Source of the DNA: Golubevia sp. BC0850
Lineage: Eukaryota; Basidiomycota; Exobasidiomycetes; Golubeviales; Golubeviaceae
DNA: 64,000 nt
Direction of reading: 5' to 3'
NCBI GenBank assembly: GCA_012976225.1
Contig: JAAVVG010000008.1
Span: 186,001-250,000, forward strand
Shown: positions 12,701 through 23,185 of the stretch, piece after piece
Numbering within the stretch: the first letter of the stretch is position 1
How the letters are laid out: each line of letters begins with the position of its first letter
Notes under the pieces: generated by a model
Told to the model about the DNA's origin: nothing
Database searches by the model: none
The model's input: only the letters and a program-made list of their open reading frames with translations
Program-made: the position numbers and the translations under genes

Positions 12701-15700
12701 ACTTGCTCTTCATCCTCTGGTTCTTCGCTTTCCTCTTGTTCAGGTTCTTCGGGTTCAGGCTTTGGCTCGAACTTTGGAACGCTGAACTCGGGGAGAGAAA
12801 AGGCTCCATCTAGAGAGGACATCTCGAATCCACTGGTAGAGATTCTTTTCTCTTCAGTGGAACTGACTGCGGGGTTGGCTTGTTTCTCAGGCGAGTCTGA
12901 GCAGGTAGTGAAGGATAGACGAATCAGACAAGAGAGGGAAAAAGGAGGAGAGGGGAAAGGCAAGCAAGGGAAGATGTCAGTCTACGATCAAAGTCGTCGA
13001 AGGTAGTCTACGACCAAAGTCGTCCAACTTATTTCCAGCTATTCCGAAACTCACCTGGTTTCTCAGCAGCCAATCCAGCCAAATCCTTAGCAGTAACATA
13101 TTCTCTCTTCATTCCATTCCCATCAACCGAAAGAGAAAGATCCAAATCATCACTTTGAGTTCTACTTCTCGAAACTGAATTGGATTGTTTTTTTCCATCC
13201 TCTAATGAAGGACTAGCCAAAGGAGTTGAAAACTGTTCGGTTGGTGAATTTGGACTTGAAGAAGAAAGACTGGGAGATAATAAAGCAACATTAAGAGTAT
13301 CCAAAGTAGAAAGATTTGAAATACTTCTACTTTGATCTTCATCTGATTGAATTTCACGAGCTTTTCCTTTGTCGTCAGAAGTTGGAGAATGAACTTTCAA
13401 AGAAGAATTCCTCTTTGAAGGATAGACAGGAATATCGTATGAAGTTGAAGGAGAAGTTGGAGGAGAAGTTGAAGTAATTGTAGGCTTTGAAGTAGAGATT
13501 GGAGAACTAGTGGAAGAAAAGACAACGGAAGCTAATTTAAGTTCTTTTTGACTTGCTTTCTTTTCAAGTTTTGCGACTTTGCTTTCCTTTCCAGACCAAG
13601 TACTTGGAGGACTTTTAGCACCAACACTACCTCTCCTAATTTTCTCTTTCTCCTTTTCTTTCTTTTCTTCCTTTTTCAATTCCTTCTCTGCACTATTTCC
13701 TAACATAGGTAACGAGAAAAGGGTGTCAGCCAAAGATTTTGAGGTCCTTAATCCACCCAAAGATCTTCTATTCTTCAAAGCAGATTTCACAGGAGCAGGT
13801 TTATCTTTACTTGAAGTTGAACTCTTGCCACTCGTTAAAGAAGTAGGAGAAGAAGGTGTGATTGAAGAAGAAGAAGATGGATTCCTCTTGGTTGGTGATT
13901 CACCTACTTGAACACCTGAAACTGATCTAGGTAAAGTCGAGCGAGTGTCTTCAACAACAGTTGGACTATCTGGAATCAATTTTCCTTGAGAAATAGTTAC
14001 TCCACCCATTTCAGTTGGTTTTGGAGCTCGGTTTCTTGGTCTATTCAAGACACTACCAGTTTGAGGTGAAGAAGTTGAATTGACATTTGAATCCATACTA
14101 GTTCGATTGTTGTTACTTGCAGAGAAAAGATTTGAGAATTTTGACATAGGTGAAGATAAAGGAGAAGCATTAGAATTGGATCTTGGAGAATTCGTTAGAG
14201 AAGGACTTGAAGTCTTTGAAGGATTGTTGACTTCAGGTTCATCTCTATTACCTGCACTTTGTAATAACCATAAAGCAGCGAAAGAAGGTGCAATTCCAGT
14301 AGCTTGAGATTCAGCATCAGTAGATACATTATTAGCTCTTTCTCTCCTAATTTCACTAATTCTCTCTTGAGCTGAAACCGCCAATTCTTCATCTGGACTT
14401 AAGTTTCTAGTCTTAGTTTCATCTTTATTATCAGACAAAAGTAATTGAGTACTTTCTCTTTTCTTTGAAGTACTAGTACCAGCTAAATCCAATCCACTAA
14501 CTCTATCCATAGTCTGAGCATCCCAATCTTTAGTATCCAAAGAATCGAAAATGTTAGACAAAGATGGACCAAAGAAATCATCCCCAACTTTGATGTTTCT
14601 CAACCTATCTTGTTCTTTCTTTGCTCTTTCTCTTAATTCTTCATCTCCAGAATCAGATCCAGATTTTCCTCCATTGGAATCTTCATCGTCATCTCTCATT
14701 CTGATCCTTCTAGAAGATGATCTTCCACCACCAGTAGTGATACTTCTAGCAGCTCCAGCGTTCCTCATGATTTGACTGAAAGCGAAAGATCCACCAAGAG
14801 ATAGATCTGAAAGTCTTCGCTGTAGAGTTCCAGGTCTAGTTGAAGGAGCTCTAGAGGATCCTCCTCTAGAAGTAGCATCCGAGTTGTCGTCCATGATTTC
14901 ATCTGACCCTTCACTTCTTTTGGAAGCGTTATCCGAAGCTCTTCTGATCATCAAACTAGATCCAGCCGGACGAGCTGAGGCAGTAGAGGCTGCATCGAAC
15001 TTGACTCCTCTCGAAGATTGAGCGTCAGCAGCTTCAGCAATTGGAGTTCCAGGAGTAGACAGACCTAAACTTCCTCCATCTTCTGGAAGAGTGGCTCCCA
15101 CCGCTTCTGGAGCGAACTTCAAAACTTGATTTGGAGGATCGGAAACTCGAGAAATTGTAGGTGGAAGATCCTTGGGTGGAACTTGAGGACTCATTTCTTC
15201 CTCCTCTTGATCTTCTTCTCCATGTCCATTGACGACGACTGCAGGAGTTGATCCAGTAGCCTTGACCTCAACTCTTGAAGTTTCACCAGGACCGTTCCTC
15301 TTAAGAGCAGCTTCGAAAGCGCTCATTCTACCTTGAGGTGATTGAGTTCGACCAGGAGAAGCGACGTGAGGTCCAATTGGTAAACGTGGTTTCATTTCGT
15401 GACCTCCAGCTGAAGATCCATCCTCATCTTCTTCTTCCAAGACGTCCAATCGAGAGTCCTCCTCTCCTTCTTCTTCGGAACTGGTCTCTTCGCTTCCGCT
15501 GCTCTCTTCCTCCGTTTCTTTGCTAGTGTCAGCTTCTACTCCATTGGCCTTGACGTTCGAAACCTCCTCCTCTTCTTCAGAGGAACTCTCTTCGTCGACA
15601 ATAGCCCCAGGCATTCGTCTTGACTCTGATTTTTTTGGAGAAGAACTGTTGTCCCTTGATCTAGGAGCCGGCGAAGATGTTTCTCGAGGAATGACAGAGC

Positions 15701-17039
15701 CAGGTTGGAATCCAGGAGGAACATAGCTTGATCTCTTGTTATTCTGATTGATTCCTCTATTGTTCTCATATTCTCCGCTTCCATCTTCAGCTAAAGGATA
15801 AGAATCGGCATCTCCAACCACATGAGAAGCAGCTCTATTCAAAAGGTCTCCACCTCTTGAATCAGCTGTAGATTGACTTTGTTCAAATTGAGCTTCTTGT
15901 TCCAACTCTCTTTGAAGTCTTTCAACCACGCTCTTCTTCCTTGAGAGGTTATCTGAAGCGATCGCTGCAGAAACCACTCCGGCGGTCTGACCATTAGTTC
16001 CACCTTCCCAAGCCTGAGCTGTCTCTGAACCTTTCATTCCATCTACAAAACTCTTCCATTCCTGAGAGCCACCATGAGCTGATTTGCGATGAGAAGTTGA
16101 GGGGGTTGTAACTAAAGATCCTTGTTGAAGGTTTGGAGATGAATTGGAACTGAGTTTGTTTCTTTGACTTGAAGGCGAAGGTTGGATATGAGCAGCTTGA
16201 GCAGTGTAAGAAGAAAGTCTCTTGGATTTTGAGGTTTTCTTACTTAGAAGGGAGGAAGGGGATTGAGTTAAAGAGGTTGAAGTTTGACCTAAGGGAGCGA
16301 CACCACCTTGAGATCCAACATTCAAAGTACTAGAAGAAGACCAAGCTTTAAGAGTTGCAGCATCATGTTTTGGTAAAGGTGGTACAACACTTGATCTTTG
16401 CTTAATAGAACTTCCACCTCCGTAATCACTTCTTGTACTTCTTCCCATAGATTTTGAATTCCCTGATCCAATTCCAACCATTGAACTCAAAGTGTTTGAG
16501 TTATTATTTGAATTCCAACCACCTGGCATTCTATGATTCTCTTGAGCTGGTTCAGAGAAGATAGAATCAGCTACACTTCCAGCATAATTCTTATTTTTAC
16601 TCCCACTAGGATTCCACCATCTAGAATATTTCTTCTTAGAAACCGTAGCTGATGAATCTGCGATACTAGTTCCACCTCCAAACTCTGACATCCCTGCATC
16701 ACTTTCACTAATGGATCCCCTTCTCTTCTTCTTTGATCCGAATCTTGAAGAGAAAGATGCTCTACCGAAAGTGGACCCTCCTCCTCCTCCTCCAACTCCT
16801 GCGCTCATTGCACCACTTGCTTGACTCATTCCAGAACCTCTACCTAATGAGCCTTTACCGGATTGAAACATTGAACCTGCTAAGATTGAATCCTTGGCCC
16901 TAGGAGCGTTAGGTAGATCAGAGGGGTTTGACCATTGTGAACCTTTTGACTTTGTAGGCTTCCTCTCTGGAGTTGTTGGAGCTGCGTAACTCTGTGAAGG
17001 TCGATTGAGAATCGTATCCAAGAAAGTCTGTCTGGGCAT
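9761..17039 (-). CDS. AST1-like medium-chain oxidoreductase fold with 2,000-residue disordered N-terminus
   Basis: Exons, in coding order: 13055-17039, 10639-12896, 10199-10561 and 9761-10132. The phases agree, giving about 2,325 residues. Residues 1 to about 2000 are Ser/Thr/Pro/Glu-rich and low in complexity, with an acidic patch near 480-520. The last 320 residues are a zinc-free quinone-oxidoreductase fold: a GroES-like half (VLVQIIAVAVDEMDRLL, GFVPGRSFCGRV) and a Rossmann half (LPFTGVMAYQI, then NAHDGIG where active enzymes have an AAGGVG-like loop). Yeast Ast1/Ast2 are members of this fold that act at membranes in Pma1 delivery rather than as clear enzymes, and the altered dinucleotide loop suits a non-catalytic role. 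The intron at 12897-13054 joins the two huge exons with phase 1; without it they would seem to be two genes. The start at 17039 (MPRQTFLD) is the first Met of the long frame. Confidence 0.75.
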
Positions 17040-18106
17040 ATTGAGTGATGATTATGAAGAGTAATTGAGGGGTCTGAAGGACAGTTTGATTGGCAGTTGA
17101 GTCGGAAGAATGGAAGCTGTAGCAGGTGACGGTCACTGAATTGAACTTGATGTTAAATAAGACTTGAATTGAATTAAATTAGAATTTGAACTTGGAGAAC
17201 CAGAGTCAATTAGAGGAAAAGAGGGAAGGGGAGGGGAAGGGTATGATTGATCCACCGGACAGCTTGTTGTTAAGTTTGGTTGATGTCAGAGACTGATGGA
17301 ATTGATTCCACAAAGGCAAAAGGATAGAATGCGGTTGAGATTAGTTCAATTGAATTCATTCTATCATTCAACTTCCCTTCCATTCGACTATTTCCCTCTC
17401 TTTGCCATCCAGTGCTCGCTACTCACCGCCTCTCACCGCCTAGCCTGTGGGGTTGGTTGTCGTGGCTGTGGCCTTCACGATTCTTGAACCAACGCTTCGT
17501 GAAACTGGTTCGTTACTTCTTGATGATTCTGTTTTCTCTTTTTCTATTCCCAGTTTACACCAAGGAATAGGAGCATTGGAGGGAGAAAGAGAAGAGAGAA
17601 AGAAAGGTCCCTCCAAATCGAAAACGTCAAATTCCAATCCCCATGCTCCCTCCACGAACGGGAATTCGTTCCCGTTTCTGACGTTAAATTACTTCTCAAA
17701 ACCCTTCAAAAGATCTAACAATTCAAATTTGAATCAGATCAATTCAGGGCTTGCACTTTCTTGTCGAGACTCAAGATCGAGGACATAAGTTGAGAGGGTC
17801 CAGTTGGAGAAGCCGCGGAAAGAAGGGCGCCAAACGCGGAAACTCTGGGGTGCTTTTTGAGCTTTTCTGGATGCCTCTTCCTGACACGACGTTGACAATT
17901 ATTGGATTGATGGTTGAATGGAGTTTCAAGATCTCATCCTGCTTCCATGCCCTCAGTTCGAGTTTAAGTGACTGCGGAAGGTCAAAGACCTCGGTCCTCT
18001 CGCCTTTGTCCTACTGATCATCCCTTGACATCCCCTCCGACTATAAAACGCTCAAAGATTTGTTGGAATTCACTCCAGTCGCTTTGAATGTAGAAACAGG
18101 TCTCTA
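17040..18106. other. Divergent intergenic region
   Basis: Shared upstream region of the - strand AST1-like gene and the + strand gene at 18107. I see no further gene. C+T-rich and A+T-rich blocks alternate, as in fungal promoters. Confidence 0.5.
18042..18048 (+). promoter_or_regulatory. TATA box (TATAAAA)
   Basis: TATAAAA about 60 bases before the ATG at 18107. Its position supports that start codon. Confidence 0.5.
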
Positions 18107-19086
18107 ATGATCTCTTCTATTTTGAATTTACTCTCAGAGAAGGCTCTTACTTCAACTTCTACCACTGTGAAACTGAAGAAGAATCTTTCAAAGCTCTTTC
18201 CTATCACTGCTCAGACTAGAATCCCCAATTTAGAAAATTCAAAACTTGCATCAAATTCGAGGATGAAATCCGAAGTCATTTCAGGTGAAAGAGGAAAGCA
18301 GTTGAAGATTTCCGAGAAGAAAGGACAAGTCGGAGAGCTTCACAAGGATTCCTCCGAAATCTCAAAGAAATCTTCAAATCAGTTACAATTGAATACTTCC
18401 AAATCAGAAAACAAAGGCCCGATGCAATCTCCGAAAGGAAGAAAAAGCATCTACGACTCCCTTCGAGAGAAGAAAGCTTCTTATCTTGAAGCTTCTAAAG
18501 TTCAACCGAATCTATTAACTCTTCAAGTACAACGACGAATGATCAAATTTGCTCTTTAGAAGATCTATGGAAGGACTTGGATTCGAATTCCCTCGATGAG
18601 TTCTCTCAAAGATCCCAACCCCTGGATTTCAATTCTCAATCTCGAAGATCTATCAGCCAATTTCCAATCCCTCAATTCTCAACTATGGAATACTCAGAAA
18701 ACAATCAAGTACATAGTCAACTTTGGACCATTCCACCTTTCAAGAGCGTTTTGACTGCTCATTCAGAGTTGGCAGAAATCTCACTTGAAGAGTTTGGAGA
18801 AAGGGCTAGGATTGAAGAGAGGATTGGAAAAGAAGGTTGGAGTGAATTTGTGGGAGAGGAGATACGCAAAGAAGCTGATTTGAAGGTTAAGATTGAGAGA
18901 GATTTGGAAAATCTGTTTGAGGGGCTTAGGAGTGGCGGTGGAGGGAAAGCGGATGTGAAGGGAACTGATGAACTACAGATGGGTCAAGATCAGTTGAAGA
19001 CAAGTGGTTCAGGTGGAAATGAGAAGACAAAGACGAGTCTACTAACTCAACTCCTTTTGGAGCAGTCTCCATTTTTCGAAAGATAG
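18107..19086 (+). CDS. Unknown protein, reading frame broken once
   Basis: Not recognised. Two long frames overlap: 18107-18559 (150 codons, Lys/Ser-rich) and a second, one base out of step, open from about 18496 to 19086. The second reads on as LEDLWKDLDSNSLDEF, a central LWTIPPFKSVLTAHSEL stretch and a charged amphipathic helix (residues such as EEFGERARIEERI). Composition is continuous across the break, so they look like one gene of about 320 residues. I found no GT-AG pair of usable length and phase to link them: GTTCAA or GTACAA donors with the CTTTAG acceptor leave the wrong phase. Either a one-base frameshift in the gene, a sequence error, or an unusual intron explains it. A TATA box precedes the start. 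Confidence 0.5.
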
Positions 19087-19528
19087 GAATGAGAAAGATG
19101 GGTCTAAGACGAAGTCATTTTTGTTGTTTTCCATCGAATCTACTATGAAAGAAAGTACTCCATCACCTCATGAATGGATCAAATAAAATTCAGTTAGAAT
19201 GAAATGCGACATCCTGTGTGTCGGAATCGATGTCGTGATAACAGAAGGTAGTGGATTCAAAGGTCACCGTTCTTGGGATTTGACAGCAGCTCTCCAGCTC
19301 CGTCAACACTCATCTTGCTGATCTTCAAATACGGCTTCTCTTCCTTCAAGATACCATCGATTAGAGCATGGAAAAAGAATCGAAAATATGATAAAAATAG
19401 AAAATCGAGAAAAACAGTTTCGCAGAAAGTAGAACAGAGATCTGCAAGACGCTACAACATTCACGAAACATAAAAATCAGAACCTCAATACGAGATCGGA
19501 CTCACTCATAACCTGCAACCAGCTCAGG
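19087..19528. other. Intergenic
   Basis: No supported gene; 3' flank of the + strand gene ending at 19086 and of the decayed - strand gene starting at 19529. Confidence 0.45.
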
Positions 19529-19929
19529 CTAGATTTCCATCATTGTTATGACCACAAAGGGACCTAACCCACCCTCTGGATGACCATACTTGAGCCCCAT
19601 CTCAAACGAAAGTTTCTGCAGAAGTTGTCCAATGGTTCCTTGATCAACCCAATCTTGTGTCTCCTGAACCATGACCAACCCCAGTGATCACAGTGAAAGA
19701 AGTGTCCTCGACGACATTCCAATCTTGAAGATACTTGCGAGTGACATGTATGGCCGCCTTGACTGTCAAGCCAGGAAGATCGATTTCATGGAATAATCAT
19801 TTGATTTGACTCTGTAGGTGAGAGTTTGATTGAATCCCAACCCTTCAAATTTGATCTTGCTAGCTGTGGTTCCTCGGTATGAGAGACAGGTTCTTCAATG
19901 GTGAGCCACGTGGGAGTTGGACTTCTCAT
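19529..19929 (-). pseudogene. Probable decayed gene of about 130 codons
   Basis: On the - strand three protein-like stretches follow one another in different frames: one with KIKFEGLGFNQTLTYRVKSN, then EIDLPGLTVKAAIHVTRKYL, then LLQKLSFEMGLKYGHPEGG running to a TAG at 19529-19531. The amino-acid makeup (alternating hydrophobic strands, few low-complexity runs) is unlike random translation here. The frame changes at about 19790-19800 and again at about 19670-19690. There is no GT-AG pair at either place, so single-base frameshifts are more likely than introns. The family is not recognised. It lies downstream of the peroxisomal hydrolase gene on the same strand, and a real gene with odd splicing cannot be excluded. 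Confidence 0.35.
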
Positions 19930-20025
19930 TGAGATGGAGATACAAAAGTCGAATCACTATGAAACAAGATTGGAAAAAGGTGACATACAAATACTACAAG
20001 CCTGGGATTCAAACAATCTCCCAAT

Positions 20026-22339
20026 CTAAAGTTTGGAACGAGGGATTTCTGGCTGTTTCTTGTCAGCTTCAGTCTTGTTCAGAAGTTTTGGCAAGATCTC
20101 AGCGAGCTTAGCGCCTGTGATCGAGAGAAAGAAAAGCAGGGCAGGGAAAGGTCAGAAGGGAAGATTTGGATTCATCGAGGAGGTTGAAACTCTGAGTTCT
20201 GTCTCGATTTCTCTCTCCCCAACTCACCTAGAACAATTGGTTGCTCCTGAGCAACCAAATGATCCCCTTCCATCATTTCACCTCCTTCTTCTCCGTTCCC
20301 ATTAGCTTCTCTAACCCGCTTTGCAATCTGGTCATCTCGAGCGTAAATGGAACCCTGTCTCATAGTGACAATATAAGCTTTACCCTTGAACTTCTGAGAT
20401 TCCAAAGCGGGATAAGCAAAACTCCCCAAGATTGACAAGGAAAAGGCTGAAGCTTCACGCCACTTTGACATTGACAAGGTACAAGGACCATCTGAAGGAC
20501 TTGAAGGACTGAGAGGTCGTAAGCCGAATTCCAAATGTTTGGAAAGAACTCTTGGATCCCAGGCTTTGAAGAATGGTTTGGAATTGTAGTAGGCTGAAGC
20601 TTTTTGTCTGATTGGGGAAAGAACATCAAACGGGAATTTCAGCAGTGGGTTGGAAAGATTGCTGACTGAAATCCGAGTTGAACTTACCTAGAAGACCAAG
20701 CGTCCTTTCGAACAACAGCACCAATCGCCAGAGGGACGTCCACTGGGATAATTCCATCTGAAGGAAGGAAAGAAAAGGCTTGTACATTAGACTTGGATCG
20801 CCAGAAGCTACCGTGTCTCGGGCAGACTCACAACCTTCTGGAGGTCTAATGACTGGATCCAACAAGATCACAGCCTCGAAAAGATCAGGTTCAGAGTTTG
20901 AAAGCATGGCAAGACAAGCTCCACCTTATTGAAACAGCGAAAAAAGATGGGTCAGCAAGCTTCAAAGATTTCAAATCTCACATACAACCAGCTTTTCGCT
21001 ACTCACTAAAGGAATGACCGATCCCAACAAACCTCCTACCTTTTCTACCTTGACCTTCTCTAGTTCTCTTCAAAGTCGTCCCAGGCCAACATTGTCCTTT
21101 ACTAGATCTCCCATCTGGAGTATAGACCCTCTTCTCGACGATGACCTTTTTCTTCTTGGGAGGGAATGGATAGGATGCGGCTTGAGTTTCTGTGATTTCT
21201 TGTTTGACAACTTTGAAAGAGGGTTTTGGTGGCATGAAATGATTTAGAAGCTGAGAGATGTCTCGAGGATGGTCGAACCATGAGGCTGAGAAGGGGAAGA
21301 GAGGATAGGAGGGGAGTGAGAAGGAGATAAGGAATACTGGGTGCACAGAGACCAGGGTACTGACCTACGTCTCCCAGAGTCTCTCTGTTGATAGCTCCTG
21401 CATCTCCAGAATCGATGCAATCTATAGACCAGATTTCATCGATTCTTGGTGAAGATGAGTTGGAGGCCTTTGATAAGGACAAGAGGAGCTCTTCGATGGT
21501 GGGTCCCCAGATCTAGGTAAATGCATTCCGAAGGCGATAGATCGAGAGATCAAGAATCAAGGATATGAATGTCAGTCAATTGAAAGAGGAGGTTTAGGAA
21601 TGAGACTCTCGGCCTGCTGTTCTCCTTCCTACTCATGCTCTATCCGATGCGAGTATCCCCGATCTCCTCCTGATCTGAACCTTTCCCACAGATGTCTAAC
21701 ATCTTCACTCACCTCCTTATGAAACCCATTAGCATGTGCGAAGACAAGAGTGACTCCCTCTCCATCATTTCTATCCACCAATTCTTCCAAGTTCTCATCC
21801 TTCACCGGAACGATCCTCTCCACACAACTCCATAATTGAGGCAATCCCAATCCTTTCAATCTCTCAGCTTCTTTCCTTGTAGCTTCCCCCGCTTTCTTCG
21901 GATTTTCATCTACATTCGGGAATGAATCTCCAATAGGATTCTTCTCACAGATGTTTGCCCATTCCTTCAAATCTTTGCTTCTCTGAGCTTTGGCTTCGGG
22001 ACCTGATGCTACCATTTTGACATTGACGAATTTGTCAGATGACCTTGAGCTTGGAGTTGTAGAAAATTGGTTTGAACGGGGATAAGCAGCAGGGAAGAGA
22101 TGAGTGGTTGAGATCCATCGAGTTAGACATCCATTTGAATCTTTGATTGTAGCTACGATTCTTCTACTTTCAATTCCCGGAATCTCATTTCTTGGGAAGA
22201 GATGAATTGGTGGAGTGATTGAATTTTTGACTGAAGGATCTGATTGAAGTAAAGGTAACAGATTAGCCATCTTCTTCAAAGGTGGTAGTGCCATCTTCTC
22301 CGATTCGAACGTTCGTGGGATCTTGGTTGATGAACTCAT
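20026..22339 (-). CDS. Peroxisomal alpha/beta-hydrolase (Lpx1/AKT2-like) with SKL signal
   Basis: Exons, in coding order: 21713-22339, 21365-21512, 21007-21285, 20832-20924, 20688-20757, 20228-20661 and 20026-20114. Phases agree and the protein is 579 residues. Seen: TLVFAHANGFHKE at the end of exon 1 (strand 3 and the HxNG oxyanion loop), then IWGPTIEELL, DEIWSIDCIDSGDAGAIN, the nucleophile elbow GIGHSFSGA (second Gly of the usual motif replaced by Ser), ILLDPVIRPPEG, and GKAYIVTMRQGSIYAR. The C-terminus is PRSKL, a textbook type-1 peroxisomal targeting signal. The same layout is seen in yeast Lpx1 and the Alternaria AKT2 family, peroxisomal hydrolases. Inferred: lipid or acyl-ester hydrolysis inside peroxisomes; substrate unknown. 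The exon 3 acceptor is AAG rather than CAG. A basic insert (KKKKVIVEKR) sits between the lid region and the nucleophile. Confidence 0.8.
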
Positions 22340-23185
22340 CCTTGTTTGTAGAAGTGAAGGGTTAGTTTGATAACTAAGTGATAGAAATTGGGATGAGTTT
22401 GAGAAAGAGTCTGCTGGTTGTCGATTTGATGTCCTCTTTTATAAACAGGTGCTGCGAGCCGTAAATTCCAGAAGGCTCGGAAGCGAATGATACCCGGTTC
22501 CATTTCTTCAACTCGAAGAGTGTTGGTGGAATGGAATTTCGACTCGCATTTCTCCCAACCATTTCTGCGCCTTTTCCCGTTCTATTTTGTGTCCCAATTC
22601 CGTGTTTTCATCGTCCTCGTCCTCGTCCTCAATCGCTGTTTCACCCGCTGTCCCCCTAAATACGTCCCCCTAAATACACCCTTATTTGCCCCTCTAACCC
22701 CTCTCTGCCTCTAAGTTCTCATTCTACCGTTATTTCGTTGTTAATGCTGTTCCCCTTTGTACTACTTGCTATTGTTCACCCTCGTTTACCCCCAGTGCAC
22801 ACGCAACCCCCTCCCACACGCTATAAAGCACCTCACACTCACTTGTACCTTCTAAGAACTTAACCATCCGATTGTTACTACTTTTGAGCTTACAGATTGC
22901 CTCGATACGAGAGAAGCCGCTCCTTAATACGCAAATCCTCCCAAGAGTACGTAGATTTACAAGCTTTGTTGTGTCCCCAGGCGCACAACCAACAAGATAT
23001 TTCCTATACTTCAAGGAGCGATCAATTACGCAGATCCGTAGAAGAGAGCGAGGTGTTAAGTCGAAAGTCGCAAGACGGACGCAGCCAATCGCACCCAGTT
23101 TTCCAACAAAGAGACAATCAGTTTGAAGACGAGCTTATACTGTACATACAATAGATAGTACACCTACAGTCAGAAGCAGAAACTC
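22340..23185. other. Intergenic with C-rich segment
   Basis: Upstream of the peroxisomal hydrolase and downstream of the seven-helix protein. 22640-22850 is strongly C-rich on the + strand and carries a 14-base tandem repeat and a TATA-like CTATAAAGC near 22822. A frame at 22897-23154 (85 codons) has ordinary composition but no recognisable domain, so it is not called as a gene. Confidence 0.4.
22650..22677. repeat. Tandem duplication, 2 x 14 bases
   Basis: GTCCCCCTAAATAC occurs twice in direct succession. A hexamer run (CCTCGT)n lies just upstream near 22613-22630. Confidence 0.7.

Noticed and set aside
12900-12963. Separate gene starting at 12963 for the oxidoreductase
   Set aside because: The first codons (PFPSPPFSLS...) lie inside the intron 12897-13054; donor and acceptor phases fuse the two exons.
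22640-23154. Remnant of an LTR element
   Set aside because: A TATA-like site and C-rich block suggested it, but no matching second repeat, no target-site duplication and no recognisable protein domain could be found.
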